From Baffinella frigidus (lineage: Eukaryota; Cryptophyceae; Cryptomonadales; Baffinellaceae), in the NCBI GenBank assembly GCA_026770585.1, contig MU646655.1, positions 365,427-380,465 of the forward strand: a stretch of 15,039 bases of DNA. Reading direction: 5' to 3'. Under the pieces are notes generated by a model. The model made no database searches and had not been told where the DNA came from. It saw only the letters and a program-made list of their open reading frames with translations. Positions 1-5,820 of this stretch are shown here, one piece after another. How positions within the stretch are numbered: position 1 is the stretch's first letter; each line of letters begins with the position of its first letter. A program made the position numbers and the translations under genes.

Positions 1-305
1 GTGTCCGGAAACGCGGCCCGGAATTGACTTTTGATTCGGTGTTGGCTGCCGCTGGTCCCCGTCGCCGCCACCGGCTCCATCCTCTTCTCCCTACGCGACC
101 CGGTACGCCGCACGACCCTTCACCCGACCTGGGAGCGCAGACGTCTTTCTAAGATGTGTACCGCGCGTCGGCCACTTTTGGAAACGTGTCCGGAAACGCG
201 GCCCGGAATTGACTTTTGACCACAGCTGGATTCGGTGTTGGCCGCCGCTGGTCCCCGTCGCCTTCACCGGCGCCATCCTCTTCTCCCTACGCGATCCAGT
301 ACGGC
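1..305 (+). repeat. Two direct copies of a GC-rich unit, offset 185 bp
   Basis: The stretch starting GTGTCCGGAAACGCGGCCCG at position 1 recurs at 186, and the similarity runs on through the segment ending near CCCTACGCGA. The second copy carries an 11-bp insertion after TTGACTTTTGA and scattered substitutions. Both copies are open in one frame giving similar peptides (PLVPVA-TG-ILFSLRDPVR), but neither has a convincing start or gene context, so I treat this as a repeat. A third, broken copy lies at 1149-1310. Confidence 0.85.
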
Positions 306-359
306 CCCCCACGCGACGACAGGCTGTACCCCAAACACCTCTTATTTTTTTTAACAAGT

Positions 360-575
360 ATTATAACGGTCACGCTTACGGGGTCGTGACGAGTCACTTG
401 CACCTTTTCAGAAGGTCACAACGCGGTCATTTTAAAGATCCGTGACGAAAAGGTTGATATTGGTGGACGTGAATTGAATAGAAAGACAGTTATCGAAACG
501 TGATTTTCTAGATATAAACATAAAATCACAACAATATTTTAAATTCATATATTACATTTATGCGGTATTTTTAGC
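360..575. other. AT-rich spacer, no gene seen
   Basis: This is a locally AT-rich stretch, most strongly at 500-570, unlike the GC-rich flanks. I see no long inverted repeat, no coding frame and no recognised motif in it. Confidence 0.5.
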
Positions 576-677
576 CGTGCGTCCATCGACTCGAAGGTAA
601 CCAGGATTTCAATTCCTGGTACTAAATTGAAAACGAGTGTTGCTGTCCGGAATACGGACGTGCGTCCATCGACTCGA
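576..677 (+). repeat. 19-bp direct repeat, 83 bp apart
   Basis: CGTGCGTCCATCGACTCGA occurs at 576-594 and again at 659-677. The interval contains a CCTGGTACTAAATTG motif, a variant of the TGGTACAAA motif that recurs across the window, and an exact TTTGTACCA follows at 682-690. The spacing suggests a short duplication flanking an inserted segment, but this is not proven. Confidence 0.6.
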
Positions 678-734
678 CCCTTTTGTACCAGCTACAATAG
701 TAATAGAGGGGGTGATTAAAAAGACGCACTCAAG

Positions 735-950
735 TTGGTGCACAGGTCGTCGTCGTGTGGCCACACGCCCATGGCCGAGGCTCGCTACCTGTCTGACCGA
801 GGCTCGCACCAAACCCTCAACCCCACACCCCGGCCTCGCTTCCCCTGTTGGACAACGCGCTGCAGGACACTTCTGGGAACGACTGTCCTTTCCACTCGGG
901 ACGCTACGAGGAACCATGCTTAACTTAGTTATTGGATTCTTGCCTTAGAA
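735..950. other. GC-rich unassigned segment with overlapping open frames
   Basis: Three frames (two forward, one reverse) stay open across this block. None has a distinctive third-position bias over the others, a recognisable domain or splice context. I see no inverted or tandem repeat either. It could be a decayed exon, but nothing decides it. Confidence 0.3.
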
Positions 951-973
951 ACACGCCAAAAATCAGCAATTCG

Positions 974-1086
974 TCACGTCCCCCCCAGGATTTCCGGGGT
1001 CACGTCCCTCCCAGGATTTCCGGGGTCACGTCCCTCCCAGGATTTCCGGGGTCACGTCCCTCCCAGGATTTCCGGTGAGGGACGTG
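974..1086 (+). repeat. 26-bp minisatellite, four units, with an inverted half-unit at its end
   Basis: The unit TCACGTCCCTCCCAGGATTT plus CCGGGG repeats head to tail at 974, 1000, 1026 and 1052. The last unit changes into GAGGGACGTG at 1077-1086, which is the reverse complement of CACGTCCCTC within each unit. The final unit can therefore fold back on its own start. Confidence 0.9.
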
Positions 1087-1148
1087 CCCCGCAGTGTTCT
1101 GAGTGGACCTCTTAGCGAGAGAGATCTGGAGTAACAGGTCTTTCCAGC

Positions 1149-1310
1149 AGTCGACTGTGTTGCCGCTGGCCCCCGTCGATTTAATTATTATTTATTATTT
1201 AGTGTGTGTTGTTGAGTGTGTGTTGATTAGTGCATAGTGTACTGTGTTAACCGTTTATTGTTTAGTGTATAAACGGAGCCATCCTCTTGTCCCTACGCGA
1301 ACCGGTACGA
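1149..1310 (+). repeat. Third copy of the 1-305 unit, interrupted by 94 bp of AT/TG-rich DNA
   Basis: Positions 1149-1177 match the first part of the unit (TGCCGCTGG-CCCCGTCG) and 1272-1310 match its continuation (GAGCCATCCTCTTGTCCCTA). In the other copies these parts are separated by only about ten bases. Here 1178-1271 is filled by low-complexity sequence with runs of TTATT and GTGTGTTG. It reads as an insertion into, or replacement in, an old repeat copy. Confidence 0.7.
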
Positions 1311-1476
1311 CGATTTCAGGGTTTGGGATTTAGGGCTCAGGTTTGACCAATCCGGGCAGGTTTTTTTTTACCAGGGCGTTAACTGAGCTTAGCAGAGTTT
1401 TGTACCAGGAAAGTTAAGGTTAGTCAACTGGGGGCATGCTCGGTTCCGTGCGGTGCGACCTTACAACGGTTGACTA

Positions 1477-1664
1477 CAGTGGACCTACCCTAACACATAC
1501 CCGTCGGGGCCGGACTGATTGAGTATGTGTGGAGGGTAGGTATGCGTTGGGGTGTCCACCCTTCAGGCATACTTCCTTGCAGGGGGAAATCGGGGGCCGG
1601 CCGAAGGAGTATGTGTGGAGGGTAAGTATGTGTTACGGTAGCCTGTGTTAGGGTAGGTGGACTG
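1477..1664 (+). mobile_element. FB-C copy 1, TA-flanked element with CAGTGG ends
   Basis: The ends are CAGTGGACCTACCCTAACAC on the left and its near-exact inverse on the right (two mismatches), directly flanked by TA at 1475-1476 and 1665-1666. The interior is shared with 5861-6010, except for 38 bp present only here between ATGCGTT and AAATCGGGGG. TA duplication with CAGT ends is typical of Tc1/mariner-type transposons, so a non-autonomous member is the best inference. It has no coding capacity. Confidence 0.8.
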
Positions 1665-1678
1665 TAAACGGGCGTTTT

Positions 1679-1743
1679 GCTGGTACAAACCCTGCCCGTT
1701 TTAGTCAACGTCCTGGTACAAAAACGCCCCCGGGTTAGTCAAC
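1679..1743 (+). repeat. Two tandem TGGTACAAA...AGTCAAC modules
   Basis: TGGTACAAA at 1681 is followed by CGTTTTAGTCAAC, and TGGTACAAA at 1714 by GGGTTAGTCAAC, giving a repeat of about 33 bp. The module also occurs, alone or in hairpins, elsewhere in the window. Function unknown. Confidence 0.65.
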
Positions 1744-1780
1744 TCAAGACTCTCTCATTCCCGCGCTTCTCTTCTTCTTT

Positions 1781-1965
1781 AGAGCTATTCCGGTAGGACT
1801 TGTCGCGTTTTCGAATTCGAGATTTCAAGATTTGAGACTTCAAAAAGGTTTTAAAGGTCGTAAAACGTTTTAAAACACACCGTTTCAAATCGCATGGTAC
1901 AAATGAAGTCTGAAATTCTCAAATCCCAAATTCGAAAACGCGACAAGTCCTACCGGAATGGCTCT
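1781..1965. mobile_element. FB-F copy 1, foldback with 62-bp arms
   Basis: Arms at 1781-1842 and 1904-1965 are inverted copies differing at a handful of bases. The terminal sequence AGAGCTATTCCGGTAGGACT resembles the ends of the elements at 12795 and 13755. The 61-bp loop is rich in AAAGGT and TTTTAAA, and TGGTACAAAT lies at the loop/right-arm junction (1895), as in the relatives at 6617 and 12795. No open reading frame. A foldback MITE is the best reading. Confidence 0.8.
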
Positions 1966-2160
1966 ATTACTCTCGAAACAGGTCCTAGATAGGCCCTTTA
2001 GTCTTCCGCGCGCGCCACAAACAACGGTCCTGAAATAGTCTACCCGGGTACGGTTGACTAAACCTGCCTGTTCTTGGTGCATCCTCTGGTCTCACCCGGG
2101 TAGAAGAGCGGCCCGCAAATACCCTGGGGCGCTGCGTGGCTTACCCCCACCTGTACTTTT
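1966..2160. other. Spacer, no feature recognised
   Basis: Mixed-composition sequence between FB-F copy 1 and the 30-bp minisatellite. I see no coding frame with supporting bias and no strong repeat. Confidence 0.4.
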
Positions 2161-2501
2161 GAATAGATAAGCAATGTATCCTTACCCCCCGAATAGATGA
2201 GCAACTTACCATCACCCCCCGAACAGATCAGCAACTTCAATGCAAGCCAGAACATTTCACCTCAAGTCAACTGGCTGATCTTCGGCAGTAAGTTTCCGGG
2301 GAACCTGCTCCCAGAACAGGCATTTGACTTAAGATTCTGGCTGTTGGCTTACGGTAAAATAGTCTGGCTGGCAGTGAACGTACCCTCACCCCCCGAATAG
2401 ACCAGCAACTTACCCTCACCCCCCGAATTGATGAGCAACTTACCCTCACCCCCTGAACAGATGAGCAACTTACCCTCACCCCCCGAGCAGATCAGCAACC
2501 T
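2161..2501 (+). repeat. 30-bp minisatellite split by an inserted element
   Basis: Units of the form GAATAGATGAGCAACTTACC plus CTCACCCCCC begin at 2161, 2191 and 2221, and again at 2395, 2425, 2455 and 2485 (last one partial). The third unit is broken after GCAACTT and its remainder, TACCCTCACCCCCC, resumes at 2381, with FB-E copy 1 in between. Units differ by point changes, so this is a decaying minisatellite. Confidence 0.9.
2238..2376 (-). mobile_element. FB-E copy 1, inserted in the minisatellite with a 5-bp duplication
   Basis: This 139-bp element splits one unit of the 30-bp array. The flanks are AACTT (2233-2237) and AACGT (2377-2381), and the uninterrupted units read AACTT once, so a 5-bp target duplication with one later change is visible. 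The ends CAATGCAAGCCAGA and CACTGCCAGCCAGA (reverse strand) form inverted repeats of roughly 35-40 bp. It shares the exact 17-mer CTTAAGTCAAATGCCTG, in opposite orientation, with the element at 13055. No coding capacity. Confidence 0.8.
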
Positions 2502-2521
2502 GCCGCTCCTCGGCATCTCCG

Positions 2522-2834
2522 TTATCATGACCCGCGAGGTTGCGAGCCCCCCGTGCCACTGTTGACTTATCCAGAACGTTCCTGGTACTAAACCTTGACC
2601 AGTCCCACGCGACGATACCCTGCATACCAAATCGACCCGTCTTTCTATTATTCCTGCACTACTAAAAGTATTTTTATCCGGATTTCCGGACAAGTTGACG
2701 GATTTGTGGGTTAGTTGACTTTGGAAACAGGTCGATTTGATACACAGGCTATCGTCGCGTGGACTAATTATCCCCACCCGTGAGGTTGCGAGCCCCCCCG
2801 TACAACTGTTGACTAATCAAGAATATCCTGATAC
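2522..2834 (+). repeat. 67-bp direct repeats flanking a foldback
   Basis: Positions 2522-2588 and 2768-2834 are diverged direct repeats 246 bp apart, with shared core GAGGTTGCGAGCCCCCC followed by a conserved CTGTTGACT. Between them lies the inverted repeat 2601-2765. The pair is either a tandem duplication whose spacer is the foldback, or the long terminal repeats of a small compound element. Confidence 0.75.
2601..2765. mobile_element. Foldback element with about 40-bp arms
   Basis: The left arm 2601-2640 (beginning AGTCCCACGCGACGATACCC) pairs with 2727-2765 with few mismatches. The 86-bp middle contains a short GGATTTCCGG palindrome and two GTTGAC motifs. No target duplication is clear. 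Unclassified. Confidence 0.7.
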
Positions 2835-2890
2835 GTGCGGTGTCATAAATTGCGTTTTACCCGGTATACAACTACGTTTAGCACCTGCAT

Positions 2891-3048
2891 AGGCTAACGG
2901 CCTGAAAATGGGGTAGTTAGGCCTACGGCATTGCCTAGGACCTCCTACCGTAGGCCGAGACTTTTTGGTCCTAGGATCCCTCGGCCTACGGTAGGAGGTT
3001 CTAGGCAATGCCGTATGCCTAACTACCCAGTTTTCAGGACGTTACCCT
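2891..3048. mobile_element. Foldback element with about 70-bp arms
   Basis: The left arm from 2891 (AGGCTAACGGCCTGAAAA) through about 2961 pairs with the right arm from about 2979 to 3048, including CCTACGGCATTGCCTAGGAC and CTCCTACCGTAGGCCGAG, with few mismatches and a short loop around 2965-2975. The interior CCTAGGACC/CTACCGTAGG motifs echo FB-A and FB-B, but the ends differ. No coding frame. Confidence 0.8.
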
Positions 3049-3123
3049 ACGAACCTGGCGGCTGAAATCGAAAGGCCCCCCGTTCCCTCTTTGTCTTCTT
3101 CATTGCTCTCAAGTCTGCTCAGT

Positions 3124-3168
3124 CACAGCCTCGGTGGGGGTGCATACATGGTGTCAGGCCGGTTTTGT
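3124..3168 (-). repeat. RepA copy 1
   Basis: On the reverse strand this reads ACACCATGTATGCACCCCCA CCGAGGCTGTG. It matches the RepA segments at 5355, 10507 and 12736. Only the central part of the repeat is present. Confidence 0.65.
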
Positions 3169-3210
3169 GAGTAACAAAGCTCTCTCTCTAGCTCTGCCTC
3201 GCTCGGGTTC

Positions 3211-3481
3211 GCAGACTATCCTGAAGTTGACAGGCCTGGGTCCGTGGTACAAACCCGTCAACTTTGCAGTGAAAAAGAGCCCCGGTTGGTAGTAACGCAG
3301 GTCTTTCTCTCCCCCTGCAGGACTCGCCAAAAGTCGCGGCGCCAGGGCAAGGCTCCGACGGTTGACAGACTATCCTAATGTTGACAAGGCTGGGTCTGTG
3401 GTACAAAATCGTCAACTTTGGTCGCGTGCAGGACTCGCCGCAAGTCGCAGCGCTGGGCACGGCGGGGGAGGGCTCGGACGG
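3211..3481 (+). repeat. Tandem duplication: TGGTACAAA hairpin plus exon-like segment
   Basis: Unit 1 (3211-3363) and unit 2 (3364-3481) share the same order: CAGACTATCCT, a short hairpin with AAGTTGAC/GTCAACTT arms around TGGTACAAA, then CAG followed by GACTCGCC. Unit 2 lacks about 45 bp between hairpin and CAG. The exon-like parts differ by an in-frame 9-bp indel. Confidence 0.75.
3321..3361 (+). pseudogene. Duplicated partial copy of the exon-like segment at 3432
   Basis: This reads DSPKVAAPGQGSDG in the frame that gives DSPQVAALGTAGEGSDG at 3432, and is followed at once by a TGA. It is preceded by a good acceptor-like tract (TCTTTCTCTCCCCCTGCAG). The length difference from the second copy is 9 bp, three codons. 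It probably is a truncated duplicate left when the unit was copied. It has no cysteine motif. Confidence 0.35.
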
Positions 3482-3557
3482 GCGCGACTACTGCTGGCAC
3501 TGCGGGATTGGGGCGTGCCGTAAGGGCGCCGAGTGCAAGGTCCCCAACAAACCCTGA
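3432..3557 (+). CDS. Possible exon with a small cysteine-rich (CCCH-like) motif
   Basis: Forty-one codons plus TGA follow an acceptor-like CAG|G at 3429-3431. Third codon positions are about 88% G or C, unlike other frames here. The peptide contains YCWHCGIGACRKGAECKVPN: C-x7-C-x5-C-x3-N if read as a CCCH zinc finger with its last histidine replaced, or C-x2-C-x4-C-x5-C if all four cysteines bind. Either might bind metal, and RNA binding is typical of CCCH proteins; this is inference. Inside the exon, AAG|GT at 3539-3540 is a possible donor that would join in phase to 4379. There is no ATG and no upstream exon was found, so it is a fragment or a relic. Confidence 0.35.
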   Translation, partial: DSPQVAALGTAGEGSDGRDYCWHCGIGACRKGAECKVPNKP

Positions 3558-3559
3558 AC

Positions 3560-3965
3560 CATACCACCTGGGTCCGAAACCCAACACCTAGGCCCGAAAC
3601 CCGAGAACTGACAACCGAAACCCGGAACCCGGAACCTGAAACCCGAAACCTGAAACCCGAAACCTCAACCCCCTAAACCCTAAACTCTAAACTCTAAACC
3701 CTAAACCCTAACTGCATGTAAGGCTTACTCTCTAAACCCCAACCCCAACCCCAACCCCAACCACCAACCTTCTAAACCCTCATCCCCTAAACCATAACCC
3801 AACCCCAAACCCCTAAACCCTAAACCCTGTCCCTTAAGTGGCCAGTAGGCGCATACGCCCTACCGTAGGGCCCTAGGACCTGCCTAGGACCTCTGCAGGT
3901 CGTTTTCGACCCGCTGGCCACTTAAGGGATACCCTAAACCCTAAACCTGAAACCTGAAACCCTAA
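3560..3965 (-). repeat. Degenerate telomere-like repeats, C-rich strand
   Basis: Variants of CCCTAAA dominate (CCCTAAACCCTAAA, CCGAAACC, CCCCAACCCCAA, CTCTAAA), with the most regular heptamers at 3665-3712 and 3790-3828 and again from 3932. FB-B copy 1 splits the array. The pattern is an interstitial, mutated form of the TTTAGGG telomere sequence, or a subtelomeric block. Similar CCCTGAACCC text continues between the units to about 4340. Confidence 0.85.
3830..3929 (+). mobile_element. FB-B copy 1, inserted in telomere-like repeats
   Basis: A 100-bp foldback with ends TCCCTTAAGTGGCC and GGCCACTTAAGGGA. TA follows on the right; the left flank is TG, a likely one-base decay of TA. The interior reads CATACGCCCTACCGTAGGGC then CCTAGGACCTGCCTAGGACC, as in the other copies. 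CCCTAAA-type repeats abut both sides. Confidence 0.85.
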
Positions 3966-4096
3966 ACGCAGGTGCGGGCGCGGGACCGGGGGGTGCAAGA
4001 CCCGCACCCTGAACACTCACCCGTACCCCCGAAACCCTGAACCCTGAGCCCTGAACTTTGAACTCTGCACCCTAAACCCTACAGCTGTCACCCCTA

Positions 4097-4214
4097 CAGG
4101 GGTACCTCGCTCATAAGAAACTACGCCCCCCTAGGACCCTACAGTAGGCCTATGCCTAGGGCCCTATGGTGGTCCTAGGGGGGGCGGCGGTTTCTTATGA
4201 GCGAGGTACCCCTG
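4097..4214 (+). mobile_element. FB-A copy 1, with an internal empty-site control
   Basis: Near-perfect inverted ends CAGGGGTACCTCGCTCATAA followed by GAAAC, around a core CTAGGACCCTACAGTAGGCC TATGCCTAGGGCCC. It is flanked by TA at 4095 and 4215. The neighbouring tandem unit reads GCCCCTAAACG where this one reads ACCCC-TA-element-TA-AACG, showing insertion with TA duplication. No coding capacity. Ends beginning CAG with TA duplication suggest a Tc1/mariner or pogo-like source of transposase elsewhere. Confidence 0.9.
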
Positions 4215-4378
4215 TAAACGCTACCTTCCTGTCGGCAGGTGCGGGCGCGGGACCGGGGGGTGCACGCCCCGCACTCTGAACCCTAACCCGTACCCCCGAA
4301 ACCCTCACGCCTCAAACCTCAACTCTGCACCTTGACCCCTACAGCTGTAGCCCCTAAACGATAGCTCCCTGTCGGCAG

Positions 4379-4450
4379 GTGCGGGCGCGGGACCGGGGGG
4401 TGCACGAAGAAAAGGAGGCCGCGCGCATGGTTGCTCTCAACGACTACTGA
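4379..4450 (+). CDS. Possible terminal exon, 23 codons and stop
   Basis: After an acceptor-like GTCGGCAG|G, the frame reads VRARDRGVHEEKEAARMVAL then NDY and TGA. It is charged and helix-prone, and third positions are mostly G or C. It is in phase with the possible donor at 3539-3540, which would make an 839-bp intron holding the telomere-like DNA, FB-A copy 1 and FB-B copy 1. The donor (GTCCCC) is weak. Two upstream copies of its first 30 bases are not open. No family recognised; an exon relic is equally possible. Confidence 0.25.
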   Translation: MRARDRGVHEEKEAARMVALNDY

Positions 4451-4469
4451 TCCACGAACAAGACGGCTG

Positions 4470-4570
4470 TCCCTTAAGTGGCGAGCTGGTCAAATTTGAC
4501 CCGCAAGAGGTCCTAGGCAGGTCCTAGGGCCCTACCGTAGGGCGTATGAGCCTACTCGCCACTGAAGGGA
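4470..4570 (-). mobile_element. FB-B copy 2
   Basis: The ends are TCCCTTAAGTGGCG and CGCCACTGAAGGGA (one mismatch), with TG at the left and TA at the right. The core GGTCCTAGGCAGGTCCTAGG then CCCTACCGTAGGGCGTATGA is the reverse orientation of copies 1, 3 and 5. The interior also has TCAAATTTGACCCGC, matching the CGACCCGC part of copy 1. Confidence 0.85.
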
Positions 4571-4573
4571 TAA

Positions 4574-4695
4574 CAGTGCACATGGCCTCTCTCTAGAGGT
4601 CATGTGCACTGCCGTCTTGCTACGAAGAAGACGGCTACTACTGAGTCACCGAGCCACGTCGCTCGGTGGTTGTTCGTAGGTCGTACCTGCGAACA
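4574..4695. repeat. Cluster of four short hairpins
   Basis: Consecutive stems: 4574-4611 (CAGTGCACATG/CATGTGCACTG), 4611-4635 (GCCGTCTT/AAGACGGC), about 4648-4669 (CACCGAGC/GCTCGGTG) and about 4672-4694 (GTTCGTAGGT/ACCTGCGAAC). The cluster follows FB-B copy 2 directly. The first stem includes sequence related to RepA. It is an unusual density for chance, but no function is known. Confidence 0.7.
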
Positions 4696-4741
4696 CGTAC
4701 TGACAAGACGACTACTGTAGGATCGTTTTTGCAAGTGCAAA

Positions 4742-5028
4742 ATGACCACAGGCGTTACTCCTGAAGAAGGACACGCACCGCCCCTAGGGGGGTCTTATTC
4801 TCCTAGGACCAGCCCTACTGTAGGATCATACGGCTGGAGTGTGAACAACAACTTAGTCCTGATCTCGTCGGCCGACTCCCTCACGCACACGCACCGGAAA
4901 CTCTCAGCCAGCTCCTCGCTCACAGCCACCCTGCTGCCCACCCACGACAATGACACGCACATGCCCTCCGTTGGCAAAATGGCACTTCGTGTACAGTGCA
5001 AGCAGCACCTCACCTGCCGCCCGCAGAC
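4742..5028. other. Open segment with coding-like composition, strand undecided
   Basis: The forward frame from an ATG at 4742 is open through 5050; from about 4833 third positions are roughly 80% G or C (peptide with ISSADSLTHTHRKLSASSS). A reverse frame over 4795-5013 (with SWVGSRVAVSEELAESFRC) shares the same wobble positions, so base bias cannot choose a strand. The forward frame runs into FB-A copy 2 at 5029. Part of 4783-4826 resembles FB-A core sequence. It may be an exon fragment. Confidence 0.2.
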
Positions 5029-5030
5029 TA

Positions 5031-5250
5031 CAGGGGTACCTCGCTTGTAAGAAAACGCCCCCCCACTAGGACCACCATAGGGCCCTGGGATATACCCCTT
5101 AAGTGACCAGTAGGCTTATACGCCCTACGGTAGGGCCCTAGGACCTGCCTAGGACCTCAGGCCCCCAAATTTGGAGGCCTGGTCACTTAAGGGATAGTCC
5201 TACTGTAGGGTCCTAGGAGGAGGCGCTTTCTTGAGAGCGAGGCACCCCTG
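5031..5250 (-). mobile_element. FB-A copy 2, carrying a nested FB-B
   Basis: The left arm 5031-5090 (CAGGGGTACCTCGCTTGTAA) and right arm 5197-5250 (ending GAGCGAGGCACCCCTG) are FB-A, with TA at both outer ends. FB-B copy 3 separates them. The uninterrupted FB-A at 12058 has the same core arrangement (GGACCACCA, GGGCCCT, then CCTACTGTAGGGTCCTAGGA), so the interior break is an insertion. Confidence 0.85.
5093..5194 (+). mobile_element. FB-B copy 3, nested in FB-A copy 2
   Basis: A 102-bp foldback with ends ACCCCTTAAGTGACC / GGTCACTTAAGGGA. TA lies at 5091-5092 and 5195-5196. It has the standard core ACGCCCTACGGTAGGGCCCT and a private AAATTTGG palindrome near the right side. It is younger than the FB-A element that holds it. 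Confidence 0.88.
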
Positions 5251-5354
5251 TAGCGAGAGGCCATGTGCACTGTTCCCGTTGTGTACGAACGGCACCGCCC
5301 TACGCAATCACTACTGCGTGCAGCGCTTGTCATGCACGAGAGAGACCTTCATTA

Positions 5355-5440
5355 CCACCAACACGGCCACCATGCATGCACCCCGAGGCTGTGTCTGAGC
5401 AGGACCTAGAGAGAGGTCATGCGCGCTCCCTCCGTGGTGT
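5355..5440 (+). repeat. RepA copy 2
   Basis: The sequence runs CCAACACGGCCACCATGCAT, GCACCCCGAGGCTGTGT, then GCAGGACCTAGAGAGAGGTC and ATGCGCGC. It matches RepA copies at 3124 (reverse), 10507 and 12736. A related tail (GCCATGTGCACTGTTCCCGT) occurs just upstream at 5262. Dispersed repeat of unknown type. Confidence 0.75.
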
Positions 5441-5448
5441 ACTAACGT

Positions 5449-5519
5449 CTCCCCCCCACACACACACACCCCTATGTCCCTCCCTCCCTCCCTCCCTCCC
5501 ACCCTCTCTCTCTCGACCG
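5449..5519 (+). repeat. Simple-sequence tract: CA, CCCT and CT runs
   Basis: CCCCCCACACACACACACCC is followed by five repeats of CCCT and a short CT run. Ordinary microsatellite DNA. Confidence 0.9.
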
Positions 5520-5595
5520 ACCGACACCGCCAGCGACAATTGCTACAGGGGTATCTGGGTTATAAGAACACGGGCGCTCCGACATCGGTCGGTTT

Positions 5596-5674
5596 CTGTT
5601 TTCTTAAATTAGTACCAGAGGGTTGACTACACGCAAGATCAAGTCAACCCTCTGGTACTAAATTAAGAAAACAG
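5596..5674. repeat. Hairpin with 33-bp arms and 13-bp loop
   Basis: The arms CTGTTTTCTTAAATTAGTAC through GGGTTGACT (5596-5628) and 5642-5674 pair with one mismatch. The arm contains the TGGTACTAAATT variant and GTTGACT, the module seen in other hairpins. It sits within FB-A copy 3. No clear target duplication. Confidence 0.85.
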
Positions 5675-5720
5675 GGGGGGGGGATCCGGTCTGTGTTCTC
5701 AAGTTCTGGTTTCTTATATA

Positions 5721-5820
5721 ACCCTTAAGTGGCGGACAGGCGAATATTCACCCTAACTCGCCCTAGGCAGGTCCTAGGGCCCTACCGTAGGGCGTACGAG
5801 CCTACTCGCCACTTAAGGGA
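5721..5820 (-). mobile_element. FB-B copy 4, nested in the right arm of FB-A copy 3
   Basis: A 100-bp foldback with ends ACCCTTAAGTGGCG / CGCCACTTAAGGGA and TA duplicated at 5719-5720 and 5821-5822. Excising it and one TA gives TTCTTATAGCCCAGATACCC, the inverse of the left arm of FB-A copy 3 apart from one base. The interior GGCGAATATTCACCCTA is shared with FB-B copy 5. Confidence 0.9.

Larger units (their letters stand above)
3972..4450 (+). repeat. Three tandem copies of an acceptor-plus-exon segment, about 140-bp unit
   Basis: CAG|GTGCGGGCGCGGGACC and GGGGGGTGCA recur with starts at 3972, 4239 and 4379. The first interval (267 bp) equals the second (140 bp) once FB-A copy 1 and its TA duplication are removed. 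The units also share ACCCGTACCCCCGAAACCCT and ACAGCTGT. Only the third continues as an open frame to a stop at 4450; the first two run into telomere-like CCCTGAACC text. Confidence 0.8.

Noticed and set aside
31-445. PLVPVA-TG-ILFSLRDPVR peptides as a small membrane protein
   Set aside because: The frame exists only because the DNA unit is duplicated; substitutions between copies often change the residue, and the third copy is out of frame and interrupted.
974-1076. 26-bp repeats as a CRISPR array
   Set aside because: Head-to-tail units without spacers.
2161-2501. Regularly spaced 30-bp repeats as a CRISPR array
   Set aside because: The units are contiguous with no unique spacers and diverge gradually, as in a minisatellite; the surrounding DNA is eukaryotic in character.
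5265-5612. 115-residue forward frame
   Set aside because: It runs through RepA, a CA/CCCT microsatellite and the FB-A variant; composition and context are those of repeats.
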